A stretch of DNA of 64,000 nt from Andrena cerasifolii (Eukaryota; Arthropoda; Insecta; Hymenoptera; Andrenidae): the NCBI RefSeq assembly GCF_050908995.1, contig NC_135119.1, positions 24,147,001-24,211,000 of the forward strand, written 5' to 3'. The notes below the pieces were generated by a model. That model saw nothing but the letters and a program-made list of their open reading frames with translations, was not told the DNA's origin and ran no database searches. Below are positions 24,300 to 35,228 of this stretch, piece by piece (position 1 is the first letter of the stretch; every line of letters begins with the position of its first letter). The translations under genes were made by a program, and so were the position numbers.

Positions 24300-25065
24300 T
24301 CTTTAGCTCGAAATTTGTCGCGTCCCAAATTTGTCGCTCTCCAAAATTTATCACTCCTCAAAATTTGCTACCACCAAATATTTGCCGCCCCTCAACTTTG
24401 CTGCACCCTAAAATTTTCCGCTCCCCAAATTTCTCGCTTCCCAAAATTTTCCGCTCCCCGAAATTTGACACTCCCCAAAATTGAATGCTTCCCAAAATTT
24501 ATCGCTCCTCAAAATTTGCCGCTCCCCAAAATTGATCGCTTCCCAAAATTTCCTACCCCCAAATATTTGCCGCCCCTCAACTTTGCTGCACCCTAAAATT
24601 TTCCGCTCCCCAAATTTCTCGCTTCCCAAAATTTTCCGCTCCCCGAAATTTGACACTCCCCAAAATTTATTGCTCTTCAAAATTTGCGCTCCCTAAAATT
24701 TATCACTCCTCAAAATTTCCTACCCCCAAATATTTGCCGCCCCTCAACTTTGCTGCACCCTAAAATTTTCCGCTCCCCAAAGTTCTCGCTTCCCAAAATT
24801 TTCCGCCCCCAAATTTCTCGCTTCCCAAAATTTTCCGCTCCCCGAAATTTGACACTCCCCAAAATTGAATACTTCCCAAAATTTATCGCTCCTCAAAATT
24901 TGCCACTCCCTAAAATTTATCGCTCCTCAAAATTTCCTACCCCCAAATATTTGCCGCCCCTCAACTTTGCTGCACCCTAAAATTTTCCGCTCCCCAAATT
25001 TCTCGCTTCCCAAAATTTTCCGCCCCCCAAATTTCTCGCTTCCCCAAATTTGTGGCCCTAGGTTG
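24300..25065 (+). repeat. ~17-bp monomer array (CCCCAAAATTTGCCGCT)
   Basis: Units vary as CCAAAATTTATCGCTCC, CCCAAATTTCTCGCTTC and CCGAAATTTGACACTCC. A compound unit marked by CAAATATTTGCCGCCCCTC recurs at about 24374, 24560, 24727 and 24944. Those intervals (186, 167, 217 bp) are close to 11, 10 and 13 monomers. The array shows strong strand asymmetry, with C on the plus strand. Overlapping open frames (LPKIFRSPKF-like) are not genes. Confidence 0.95.
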
Positions 25066-25890
25066 CAGCTGACTTATCCTACACACAAATCCGCCCCTGT
25101 CTACGACTTAGAACGACTTCCTAACCTAAGCTCATTCTAAATATTCTTATCCATTTCAGTATCAAAGATTTTACAGAGACCTCTAACTACTCTTAAAAGA
25201 AACCAGAACTGAATAATCCTCCGATACTAAAACGCAGAAGAAGCATAATCAGTCATAAAAGAATACGTCGCGTCGATCACGTGCGACCAATCGTAGACTC
25301 TGGAATACAAATGCCCGTCGATCAGGATATCGATCATCGTTCGGCGATACATTATTCAAACGCGTGAGTCGTAGGAACTACTGAAAAAGATCCGAGGAAA
25401 ACATATTATATAATACTTTTCACAGGCGACACGTAACGCCGCTATAATAGTTATCGACGAGCCAATAATATCGCCGAGTCGATATCGAGCGGCTGGCCGC
25501 GAGACGAAACAACGCCCGTGAGAGTTTCGTGTTCCGAGAAGCGTTGACGCCGATCGAGAAACCGTCGGCGCGCGCGATCGTAGGTGACCGACGGGGAAGG
25601 GAACGCCCTTCCACGAAAACCATCGACCGGCCGGCAGTCGCGAGGTCATCATTCCCATCGCTAAACGCACGTACGCGTGCGCGCGCGCGAGCGCGAGCAT
25701 GGCCACGTGTGTTGCGTATGGAAGGCTCGCGCGAGGACAACCTGCAGATGCATGAATGACTTGAAATGACGTGTGTTCATTGAGCGCGGCTTGGCGTGCC
25801 GACTTGGTGCTCTCGGTTGCTCCCAGCAAGGACACGACATATTTTCTGGCTCCGAGGTAGCAAAAGATTCGAACCGACCGATATCGACGG
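25066..25890. other. Unique DNA without gene support
   Basis: 25480-25830 is CpG-rich and includes an alternating GTGCGCGCGCGCGAGCGCG run near 25678. No exon is recognised. Confidence 0.35.
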
Positions 25891-25891
25891 C

Positions 25892-26030
25892 TAGTGAAGG
25901 TTAATGAACGTGTTTCCTTTCGGATTCTAATGAAAGATTATAGGAAAGTTGGGATTTCCGAGTGAAGGTTAATGAACGTGTTTTGTTTCGGATTGCAATG
26001 AGAGATTATAGAAAATTTGGGATGCAATTG
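25892..26030 (+). repeat. ~70-bp tandem duplication
   Basis: AGTGAAGGTTAATGAACGTG and the following ~50 bp (TTTCGGATT...ATGAAAGATTATAG) occur twice back to back with few differences. Confidence 0.85.
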
Positions 26031-26414
26031 TATATACTTTGTTTTTTTTTTTATAACGTTGAATTGGAAATTGTAAGTTTCACTTTCGAGTCACGCGACA
26101 TGGAAGGTGAGAGTTGCGGGAATTAGAAATTAGTCTTGTCTATTTAGTCATCAAACCTTGAAGGTTTTTAAGCGGTACTTCCTCGTTTTACTAGCAAACA
26201 CTCGAAAGGTGAGATTGACTAACTCGAATCAATTCTTCTCAAATATCTAATCGCACAGTCGACGGCAGAGAAAATTCGGAGTCGAAAACTGGCGGGGCCA
26301 TAAACGGAAGCAAGGTCCCTTTTGTTGGGTCCAGTGGTAGAAACTGAAAAAATCCGGAGAAAAGTTACCGAAATCAACCTTGTTCAGAAACTTGCGAAGA
26401 ATTTTTTCCTTCTG

Positions 26415-26548
26415 TAGGTGAAAAACAGAAACCTCGGGCGGTGGGACTCGAACCCAGGGATCTGCGGGTCTCCTGCGTACTACTGGTCAGCCGCGTTACC
26501 AACTCCCCCAAAGTCGACTCTTCGATGTTACTCTCTTCCAAAATCTAC
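26415..26548 (-). mobile_element. tRNA-derived SINE, copy B, 5' part
   Basis: On the minus strand the B box reads GGGTTCGAGTCCCACCGCC and the A-box side TGGGGGAGTTGGTAACGCGG. It is the same family as 22205-22310. The head is cut by a MITE (26549-27372) and resumes at 27373-27410 with GGGGCGCCACTTATG, a string also present in copy C at about 42269-42283. Confidence 0.8.
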
Positions 26549-27372
26549 TAAGGCGAATGTCCCAATTGCTGCTCATTTAAGAGGTTACTCGCCAGAATGA
26601 AGGTGTAAAAAATTTGTTTGTGATCAAAATTTGCAGAGTAATTGATTAATTCTTTAATAATAAATCAACCAGTCGAAAACTATTTAAGAAAGATATTTCA
26701 AGATGTTTAACTACTAGTAATTTGTAATTAAATATAATGCTCTAAATGTCCGTATTTCTGCTCACGAAAAATAGCGATGTACGTATTTCTACTCACCATT
26801 TGTACTAATTTCTACTCACGTAATATGTTGCCTTTTCAGGTTAAAATAAGTCACATCTTTTATGGAGATGTTTTATAACACAGCAGTAAAGCATAAAATA
26901 ATGATGAACAAAAAATAAAATGCCTTCGAATAGAAATAGAGGTTACAGCATATATTGAATAGTGAGGTTATGTTGCTATAATTTTGGTGAGTAGAAATGC
27001 GGACACGACGGTGACCCTAAACCTAATCACCTGTTTTCTATTTAAAATAATAAGAAATAGTACAAAATCTACACCCAGAGCACAATACGGTATCTGTTTT
27101 TGTTATTAAATAAGAACTTTTACTGCTAAAACTATTTTCTGTCTAATTATCGAATACCAATAGTGATCCTGTTCCTTACCACAACCAGCTAAAACACGGT
27201 CGAAAAATCATGAGTCTCTCATTTTAAAAGTTGGCAACACTCGCGTGAATGTTCAAATAATTTAGAATTATTTTGTTGGAACTATAGTATAAACGTTGCG
27301 TTTATAATAATAAGAAAAATACAAAATGAGCAAAAATGGGGACATGAGCAGAAATTGGGACATTCACCTTAA
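26549..27372. mobile_element. MITE GGCGAATGTCCC inserted in a SINE
   Basis: Ends TAAGGCGAATGTCCCAATTG and CAATTTCTGCTCA in one direction, and TGAGCAGAAATTGGGACATT then CACCTTAA at the other. 824 bp, non-coding. A right-end fragment of the same family lies at 46578-46611. The flanks (CTAA and TTAA) suggest a decayed TTAA target. Confidence 0.8.
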
Positions 27373-27410
27373 CGGGGCGCCACTTATGTTCCAATCACGC
27401 CATAGTTCTA
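27373..27410 (-). mobile_element. SINE copy B, head segment
   Basis: GGGGCGCCACTTATG continues the SINE interrupted at 26548, as shown by the same string beside copy C. Confidence 0.6.
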
Positions 27411-27667
27411 GCTTACTTCCTGCTGATCAGTTTTTCAAAAGCTTTTTATTAAAAATGTGATAATGATCGTTCCTCACCGAACCCAGAATTCTTCAGCTCT
27501 TAATTTTTCTACACTCTACCCGATTTTTCTTCTTACTGTACACAGTTTGATAGCTATCTCTAAGCCCTAAAGGTGCAAATATCACATCAGACTTTAATCT
27601 CATGAGATAATTATTTAAATATTTCTTAATTACTCTGTCATAATTTTCATAAAATTAGGCTCTCATG

Positions 27668-28255
27668 CAGTGGCGCACTCAGAATTTAATCCTGAATGGC
27701 CCCAAAAATATTTTCAATAAAATTCATTAGGTGATTAAAAATTTATTTAAAGAATAAAATCCAGCTTTCTTTTCTTTTTACAAAGCCTCTTCTTTGCCCT
27801 CCATCTGACAAGGGAACATCGCGAACCCGGAAATTCAAAAAATTCTGTAACTTCGTGAATATGTAGGAAATTTCCCCCTGATTACAACGCAATTTCTATT
27901 TGCAGCCCAAATTCACTCTAAGGGGGGTGTAATTGACCCCTGAAAATCCAGTTATTTTCCGATTTTCTGTTATACCTCAAGAATTGTAAAATATTTTGTT
28001 CACCAAATGCTAGATCTAATTAAAAGAAGTAACATTTGTCTTGAAACTTTTCTTCTATCTCTTACATTTCGCGAGTTATAACACAAAATCGAAAAATAGC
28101 CGAATTTTCGGGGGTTAATTTCACCCTCTTCAAGTGAATTTAAACAGCAAACAAAAATTGCGTTGTGATCAGGAGGAAATCCCCTACATATTCACAAAGT
28201 TTCAGAATTTTTTGAATTTTCTGCTTCGGGATCTTCCCTTGTGAGTGCGCCACTG
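27668..28255. mobile_element. hAT-like MITE (CAGTGGCGCACTC) hosting another MITE
   Basis: Perfect ends CAGTGGCGCACTC and GAGTGCGCCACTG. The left 140 bp, including CAGCTTTCTTTTCTTTTTAC, matches copies at 29361-29541 and 56206-56391. A second MITE (27808-28242) sits inside near the right end, so the outer element is the older insertion. Confidence 0.8.
27808..28242. mobile_element. MITE family ACAAGGGAAGATC, copy B (nested)
   Basis: 435 bp, ends ACAAGGGAACATCGCGA and GGGATCTTCCCTTGT, arms as in copy A. Inserted into the CAGTGGCGCACTC element. Confidence 0.9.
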
Positions 28256-29360
28256 CTCCACGAGACAAGTTCCACGATATATTTTCAAAAATCTCATCTC
28301 TCATAACAATTCCCATTTCGTTTCCATTTAGTCGCTACCGAGACTATTAACTCTTGATAGAAAAGTCCCATCTAAAGTCTCCTCGCGGATTCGCACCTTA
28401 ACCTACAACTCTACAATCGTAATTTCGATCTTGGAGCGAACCACTATTCTCTTTTTCCCTCTTCAATTTGTTCAGACTCACCACGGCTCGCTCCCATCCC
28501 CGAACGTTGCCACGAGACGCAACAGGCGGTATCGATGACTCGCGATACTGGTATCGGTGAACGGAGGGGGCCATGTCGGCCGCGGGGAGGGGGGCCCGGA
28601 GGAAATGAGCGCGCACACTTACGCTGGCCGCGTAGTAAATACGTGTAGAAGGCGAGCGCAGCTTTGGTAAAGCGATTAAACGGGCTTACATAAGTGCCCG
28701 CTCGGTTTGGAGATGTATATACATACCGACGAACGCGGGCCCGATGAGAAGACGGAGACGGCGGCGTTCGATCGGGGAGAGGAGCCCCGACGGCCGTGCT
28801 GCGACGGGAGGGGAAAAGGAACCGTGAGCGCATCGCGACCGTGCTCTCGTACGCCACGGATGCGCTTCCTGTGCGCGCGCAACGCCGACGATAGCCTCGT
28901 TTCGTGCTCCTCTGCTAATTATATTTCAAATTTACCGATCCACCGCTGGCGAGAAGGAAGCGGAACAGTTATACCTACCATTAAAAAGTTAATGAGACAT
29001 GGTATCTCTTCTACCACCCCCTGCACCGACGCCGGGGAATTTTAAGTATTCCGGATTCGGCGGTCGTACTTCGCTTGCCTTCCGGTATTCCGTCGCTCCG
29101 ACTCGCTTCCAGCCTCGTTACTCTCCGCGGGCTTTCTTCTTCTTTTATATTCTCAGGGCGGCTCCAATTTCGCTTCGATCGGGGGAAAATGAAATTCTGT
29201 GAAAAAGAGAGTATTAATTTCTGTCGAAGGATTACAGAAGAGATTTAGACATAAATAAAATTCAGGACAAACAGGGGATGAACGCTTTAAAACTTCGCGA
29301 CGGGGAATCTTTTTTGGTGTTTGTTAAGAAATTTTAATTCTCCTTGGGAAGAAATGGGAA
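28256..29360. other. CpG-rich unique segment
   Basis: 28440-29120 is CpG-rich. Minus-strand open frames are Pro/Arg/Ser-rich without conserved motifs. No splice-supported gene is recognised. Confidence 0.35.
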
Positions 29361-29541
29361 CAGTAGTGACTCTAGCACCCCCAAAAGAAAAAGGAGATTA
29401 AACTAACCACGACTGCAGTGATTCAAGAGCTTTGAAAAAAACAAACAAACAAGAAAACTCGATTTTATTCTGTAAATAAATTTTCATATTTTTACCCCTT
29501 GAACTCGGCTCCCCCAAGATGAAATCCCGAGTGCGCCACTG
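29361..29541 (-). mobile_element. hAT-like MITE with partial 8-bp target duplication
   Basis: 181 bp with ends CAGTAGTGACTCTAGC and CCCGAGTGCGCCACTG. Flanking octamers AATGGGAA and AATGAGCA agree at 6 of 8 positions, fitting the 8-bp duplications of hAT elements. Related to 27668-28255 and 56206-56391. Confidence 0.75.
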
Positions 29542-29648
29542 AATGAGCATGATGCTTGATTTTACTTGCACCCGATAGAAGTCCACCTAAAACAATTTTT
29601 CCGCGACTTCGTCCGAGAGTCGTTAACTTCCGCGGCGACAGCTGGCGG

Positions 29649-29660
29649 GGGGGGGGGGGG
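29649..29660 (+). repeat. Poly-G run
   Basis: Uninterrupted G run. Similar runs occur at ~19750, 32098-32112, 32890-32899 and ~59540, and a C run at 50879-50889. Confidence 0.9.
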
Positions 29661-30009
29661 GTAAACGCTGGGCGAATCATTCGACGTTGTAACGTAATGA
29701 TTCCGGAGGAGAGGAGAGCGAGCACGGTGTGTTCAGGAGCGTGAGGGCCGGTTGAAAAGCGCGGAGGAATGCCGATGGTCGATCGTGCCTGTTATTTCAT
29801 CTGGAGAACCTCGTGACACCGTACGCGCCGAGTGGCGAAAACAAAAACAGGAAGAAGGTTACGCTGATACACTCGAGTGCAAGTGTCTGGTCAGTTGTTT
29901 TTCTTTTCTTGTTAAACTTGTGTAGTCTTTATTTTCATCGCGATAATTCGCTCGATTATCTCTTATACAAAGTGAGTACATATACAAAACACATGAGGCT
30001 CTCCGTAAA

Positions 30010-30017
30010 TGTGTATT

Positions 30018-30049
<32 letters not shown>

Positions 30050-30222
30050 ATATCCCCTCTCTCTTTTCATCCTCCTCTAATAATATGTTATACAATTCTA
30101 CCTTTCGCGTATGTTTATCTCTCTCTTTCTCTCTACCTTTCTTCCACTCTTGCACGCTCTCTCTCTCTCTCTCTACCTTTCTCTCTCTCCCACTCTCTCT
30201 CTCTCTCTCTCTCTAGCGCCTC
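30010..30222 (+). repeat. (TA)n and (CT)n microsatellites
   Basis: (TA)n at about 30018-30040, then (CT)n runs at 30118-30132, 30157-30172 and 30190-30215. Open frames crossing them (SLSLSL / RERERE) are artefacts. Confidence 0.9.
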
Positions 30223-30916
30223 TTCCTCGCACGAGCATTCTCGTGAACAACGAAACCGGAAACACGTCTGGGGACTTTATGCGAGACACGCTTCTGCTTC
30301 CACGAATCGATCGTGAGCACCGCGCGACAGTCGGACACGAGTCTATCCGTCGTGACCTCGGCGAATTCGTCGACGTAATTGTCACTGTTTTGTGCTCTTC
30401 CTTTCTTTTATACGGTTTCAGTTATGACGAACTGCGCGGAGGAACTGGGGAGGATTCGCGATCCCTGACACCTGTAACGCGCAGTACAGGTGCGATGGGT
30501 TCCCTGCAATACCTTCCACTGTATACTAGTACTTCAACACTTTAAATGGCGCGTGGTATTGTTGAAGAATGCCCCTTCCACGCGACTGCCTCTGCCAAAA
30601 AATAGTTCCGTACAAAGCGTGGAAAGCACACTCCATCCATGCTTCGGTTGTTTTCCACGGTGAACATTGGGTTAGTGCTTTCGATGCTTTTTCAGAGAAT
30701 ATCGTCGCGAGCGCCGGGTATGAATTCGTGGCTCGCTGGTGCCCGCATCGGAAGCTAGAAGTCGTTATCGATTAAACGCCAGAACGACTCCTGAAAACGT
30801 CCCGAGAAATCTTTATCAATTATTCTGCCGTGCTGTGCGAAGTCGTTGTCTGACGAGTCAGTGGCGTCTGTCGGTTTGTAAATCATGCCTGAAGATGGCG
30901 AACTAAAGCGTAGGTG

Positions 30917-31112
30917 CAGGGAATTCTCGTTATAAGCTCGTTTAGATTGTGCGTTGTATGCTCGGTCGCTATTCCTACCGTTTCTTGGAACACCTCGGGT
31001 GTGAGAGAACCCGAGAGTGAGCGACAGGGGACGAAGGAGTCGAATAGTCGACGCTACGCGTTGTAAGCTCGCCGCCGGCTCCGAGCGCGGAGCTTATAAC
31101 GAGAATTTACTG
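30917..31112. mobile_element. MITE with TTCTCGTTATAAGCTC ends
   Basis: Left end CAGGGAATTCTCGTTATAAG, right end CTTATAACGAGAATTTACTG; 196 bp with a CpG-rich centre. Non-coding. Confidence 0.75.
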
Positions 31113-31136
31113 TATGTAACCATATCACAGAAACAC

Positions 31137-31694
31137 GCACAGTGGTCTGGAGTTAGGAATTTGGTGATACTTGTCGATATCCTTTGAACTATAAAAGATT
31201 TTGGGAGGAAATTTGCGCCAAAAATAGGAGAAAATTGTTCCCTTGATGCATAACTCTGTTAGTGTAAAGAATCTCGCAAATTTTCTTTTACCGCAGTCAG
31301 CATTATTCTTTAATAAATTCTTTACATTAGTTACCAATAAAACACGATTTTTTATCGCACAAGAGTGCTCTTTAATTTAAATAAAAATGAATTTGGCTAC
31401 TTTCCCCTAGTATCCGTCTTTCCTAATAACTTGGGTACAAAAAGTTTCCCCAAAATGTGACTTAAACCACTGAAAAGAGTTCCAAATAAAGTGCATTGAA
31501 TTGTTTTTATAAAAATTAACTTTAAAAAATTGAAAAGAGCATAATTAAGTGGCCATAAAAAATATTAAGTTATATATCTTCAAAACAGGATAATAATTCT
31601 TCCCCATTTTTCCGCCAAATTTCAATCCGATATATATTATAATTGAAAAGATATACACAAACGCCACCAAATTCTTAATTCCGGACCACTGTGC
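31137..31694. mobile_element. MITE with CACAGTGGTCTGGAGTTAG ends
   Basis: Ends GCACAGTGGTCTGGAGTTAG and TTAATTCCGGACCACTGTGC with the next TTTGGTG/CACCAAA also paired. 558 bp, AT-rich, non-coding. Confidence 0.8.
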
Positions 31695-33139
31695 GACGCC
31701 AGGAGAAGTGTTAAAGTACCTTCCACTGCCTTTCCCTACACTCTCTGTAAAAATTACTACGTCCCACAATTATTGCACTCAAATTGCCTAAAAAGATCGA
31801 ACCAAGTCAATCCCCACTTGAGTGCCGCTACAAACAATGATAGCCAAGCACCTCAACTAGCTAAACAAAAAAATTACTACCCATGTGATGTGTCGTCTCC
31901 CCTCCCAACATCCAAACCACCGATTCCCCTTGCCTGCGTTCCTACCCCAGAAAAATGTAGAAGGTAAAAAAGCAGCGTAAGCCAGCAAACTCGAGGAAGA
32001 TATTGCACGAGCGGTTGGCCTGTCGCGCGAGCAAGGAAACCGGAGCGTGTGACGTAAGATCGATACGCAAAAACGTGGGAGGAGGCGGCGGCAGAGTGGG
32101 GGGGGGGGGGGGCGGCGAAGGGGGTTAATCGTTGCGGTGGAATCCGCAGGAAGAGGAGAAAGAGAGGAGGCGGAAGTGTCCCTTTTTCGTTCGAACAGCC
32201 GCCGCCTTGTTCGCGGCGGCGACACGGAGGACGAGGGAGCCCCGTCGGCTGGTCGATCGCCGGGAACTAGGAGGCGTCGAGGACCTTCCCCTCCCACTTC
32301 TCCCCAACATCCGCGGCTGTCGATTAAAAATTAAGACCGTTGGAGATTCGGAGACGCTTCGGCCCGTGAAAATTCATCTCGAGGCCCCGTTCCCTCTACC
32401 CTGCATGCTCAGTTCGACGCGTGACTCGGTACATGTATATATAAATGGGCGCGATAATGACAAGCTGTTGTGCTACTTTGTTCCAGTTCCTATTCGACTG
32501 TTCCTCCGGAACGACGCGCTGAACCCTCTAACCACTACCGCGAGATCCGCCCCGCTTCTCGCGGGCTCCTAAGACACTGCTGACGCTTAAACGTACGTGC
32601 GCGCTAAGCGACTCGATTACTCTGCTCCTTTCCTGGCCGCGGCTTTCGTCGCGCTCCCGGCGAGAACTTAAGTACTGCGAAGCTCTTGGATTTCACGCCC
32701 CTACTGCGGTGATTAGCTAAAACGAAAACAGAAACTGTACATTACGCGCTGGCTCGGCGGCGTCTAGACTCGTCAAGGGACTGTGCGCGGGGGCGTCGAC
32801 TCGTCTCGGAAAATAATCGCCGTGCAATTCGTTATGTCGATGATTCGTTGAATATCCCTGGCTCCTGAATTCCCTGTTAATTTCCTATCGACGGGGGGGG
32901 GGGCACGAAGAATTCTTCGGGGGTCGCGGGGCTGCCTGCGTTAATATCAAAGAGAACGACACAGAGGGATCGGGAAGTTCGACGTATATATATATTACAA
33001 ATCGATGGAGCGATCGACAACGATGACCGGAGAAGGATCCGTTGGGGCTCGGGGCCTCGTCGTCGATCGCGGACCTGGCCCGAGCGTGGGCTAGCCGATG
33101 GTCTGTCGTCAACCTTTCTGCTACCGTGCTCAGTGGATC
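31695..33139. other. Region downstream of the eIF5B stop (3' UTR and intergenic)
   Basis: Contains a long G run (32098-32112) and CpG-rich sequence. The eIF5B 3' UTR must begin at 33139 going left, but no AATAAA or ATTAAA on the minus strand is clear before ~31.4 kb. Open frames lack conserved motifs. Confidence 0.5.
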
Positions 33140-33247
33140 CTAGAGTATCTGGAAGAGCTTCTTCAGCTCCACCATCAGCTGCCAGTCGGTCTTCACCAGG
33201 TCGTCCCTGAAGTACTCCTTGCACGCGTCTATACTCTGCCTGCTTAT
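33140..33247 (-). CDS. eIF5B: eIF5B terminal exon (C-terminal helices, eIF1A-contact end)
   Basis: 108 bp: 35 codons and TAG at 33142-33140. It reads ISRQSIDACKEYFRDD, then TDWQLMVELKKLFQIL, matching the animal C-terminus ISRQSIDALK.(W/Y)FR...WQL(I/M)VELKK.F. In eIF5B the C-terminal helices of domain IV contact the C-terminal tail of eIF1A; this role is from family knowledge. The acceptor TTCCAG is preceded by a good pyrimidine tract, and a ~70-bp tandem array starts only ~40 bp further upstream. The two final residues are Ile-Leu, against Ile-Ile in the human protein. Confidence 0.95.
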   Translation of the reverse strand: MSRQSIDACKEYFRDDLVKTDWQLMVELKKLFQIL

Positions 33248-33289
33248 CTGGAACAGAGAAAGAGGACCGTTGTTGGTAACGATTGAGGA

Positions 33290-34300
33290 ACTTCGAACTC
33301 GGAACTTTCAACTTTGTGGACTTTCGTTGAATTTAGAGTGAGAAGGGTTTCGAGAAGTTTAGGCAACTCGGAGCTTTGTGGACTTTCTTTGAATTTGGGG
33401 TGAGAAAGGTTTTGAGAAACTTAGGGGACTTGGAACTTTCAACTTTGTGGACTTTCTTTGAATTTAGAGTGAGAAAGGTTTTGAGACACTTAGGGAACTT
33501 GGAACTTTCAACTTTGTGGACTTTCTTTGAATTTAGAGTGAGAAAGGTTTTGAGAAATTTAGGCAACTCGGAGCTTTGTGGACTTTCTTTGAATTTGGAG
33601 TGAGACAATTTTTTAGAAACATAGGGAACTTGGAACTTTCAACTTTGTGGACTTTCTTTGAATTTGGGGTGAGAAATTTTTTGAGAAACTTAGGGAACTT
33701 GGAACTTTCAACTTTGTGGACTTTCTTTGAATTTAGAGTGAGAAAGGTTTTGAGAAACTTAGGGAACTTGGAACTATCAACTTTGTGGACTTTCTTTGAA
33801 TTTAGAGTGAGAAAGTTTTTGAAAAACTTAGGGAACTTGGAACTTTCAACTTTGTGGACTTTCTTTGAATTTAGAGTGAGAAAGGTTTTGAGAAATTTAG
33901 GCAACTCGGAGCTTTGTGGACTTTCTTTGAATTTGGAGTGAGAAATTTTTTGAGAAACTTAGGGAACTTTCAACTTTGTAGACTTTCTTTGAATTTAGAG
34001 TGAGAAAGGTTTTGAGAAACTTAGGCAACTCGGAGCTTTGCGGACTTTCGTTGAATTTGGAGTGAGAAATTTTTAGAGAAACTTAGGGAACTTGGAACTT
34101 TCAACTTTGTGGACTTTCTTTGAATTCAGAGTGAACAAATTTTTGAGAAATTTAGGGAACTTGGAATTTTCAGCTTTGCGGTCTTTCTTTGAATTTAGTT
34201 TGAGAAAGTGTTTAAGAAATTCAAAGAACTTGGAACTTGGAGCTTCCAACTTTGTGAACTCTCTTGAATTTAATTTGAGAAAATTTTCGAGAAATTTAGT
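33290..34300. repeat. ~70-bp tandem array beside the last eIF5B exon
   Basis: About 14 units built on CTTTGTGGACTTTCTTTGAA, TTTAGAGTGAGAAAGGTTTT and GAGAAACTTAGG. Most are 69-70 bp; some are ~61 bp where GGAACTTTCAA is missing and AACTCGGAGCTTTG replaces it. The last units (34.1-34.3 kb) are more divergent. Both strands give repetitive open frames that are not genes. The array ends about 40 bp from the splice acceptor of the terminal exon. Confidence 0.95.
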
Positions 34301-34779
34301 ACCCTAAGAACTAGAATGTATATAGAATATATCCCTCCACCACTACTCTATTATTCAAACTTACCACTACCCTCAAAGCTCGCACGTGACACTCCAAGTG
34401 CGGGAAAAGGAGAAACCGACATAGATGTACTCGAATACAAAGGATCCCCTTTAGCAAAACTATCGACAAGGAAGTGAGAAAGGGGGGAGGGGGATGAGGG
34501 AAATTGTCAATGCGCCAGGTCGGAGAGCCAGTAGGACCGCTCTCCCGCATCGATCGTCCTCTCCTCGCCTACGAATAATTTCCTTGAATCGGTTTTCGCG
34601 AGGACAGGCGCATGCCCGCGCTCGCGCGCGCCTCCACACACGGGTCCATTCACTAACGTAACGCTTTACAACTGTTTCCGCCCCCACTCCCGGCCGGAAG
34701 TCCCGTTTCATTCATGGATCGGTCACAATGGTGGTTTTACGCGGCTATTGAGGACGCCTGCCTCCCGCCACGCCCCTGC

Positions 34780-34970
34780 TACTTCTCCCCTCTCCCTCTC
34801 ATTCTCACTCCCTCCCTTCCGTCCACTCCTACCCCTTAGTTCCTCTCTCCCTCTCGCTCCTTCTTTCACACATACACACGCGTCACATGCAGCTCTCCCT
34901 CCGTGTGTAATTCTTTGCCACTCTCTCTCCCCCTCTCTCACTCTCTCTCTCTCTCCCTCTGTCACATCAC
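34780..34970 (+). repeat. CT-rich low-complexity tract
   Basis: CTCTCCCTCTC-type runs with (CT)n cores at about 34916-34960. Open frames on both strands are compositional. Confidence 0.85.
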
Positions 34971-35228
34971 AACTCTGTCTTCGTCCTGCACGTGTGCATG
35001 CATGCAGACACCCCTAACTCCTTCGCTCTCGGTCTCTTTCTACTTTCGTCTCTATCTCCGCGTAATATTGCACGATCAGCAGAGGGTCCTCCGAAGAGAC
35101 CTTTGCCGAAGCTTGGATATAAAGTCCCTGGCGAGTTCGATGGCTCGGCGAGTTTCGATGCTCGATGCAATCTGATTGTGGATACCTCGGGCGGGTTTGC
35201 TTGCGCAGGGACTTCCAGGATAGTAGAT

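Noticed and set aside
24264..25140. LPKIFRSPKF-type repeat protein
   Set aside because: Translation of the 17-bp monomer array; no start context, splice signals or non-repetitive domain.
33333..33941. Conserved-looking repeat proteins on both strands (TFFEFRVRKVLR / LNSKKVHKVESS)
   Set aside because: They are translations of the ~70-bp array; both strands stay open because the period is often compatible with the frame.
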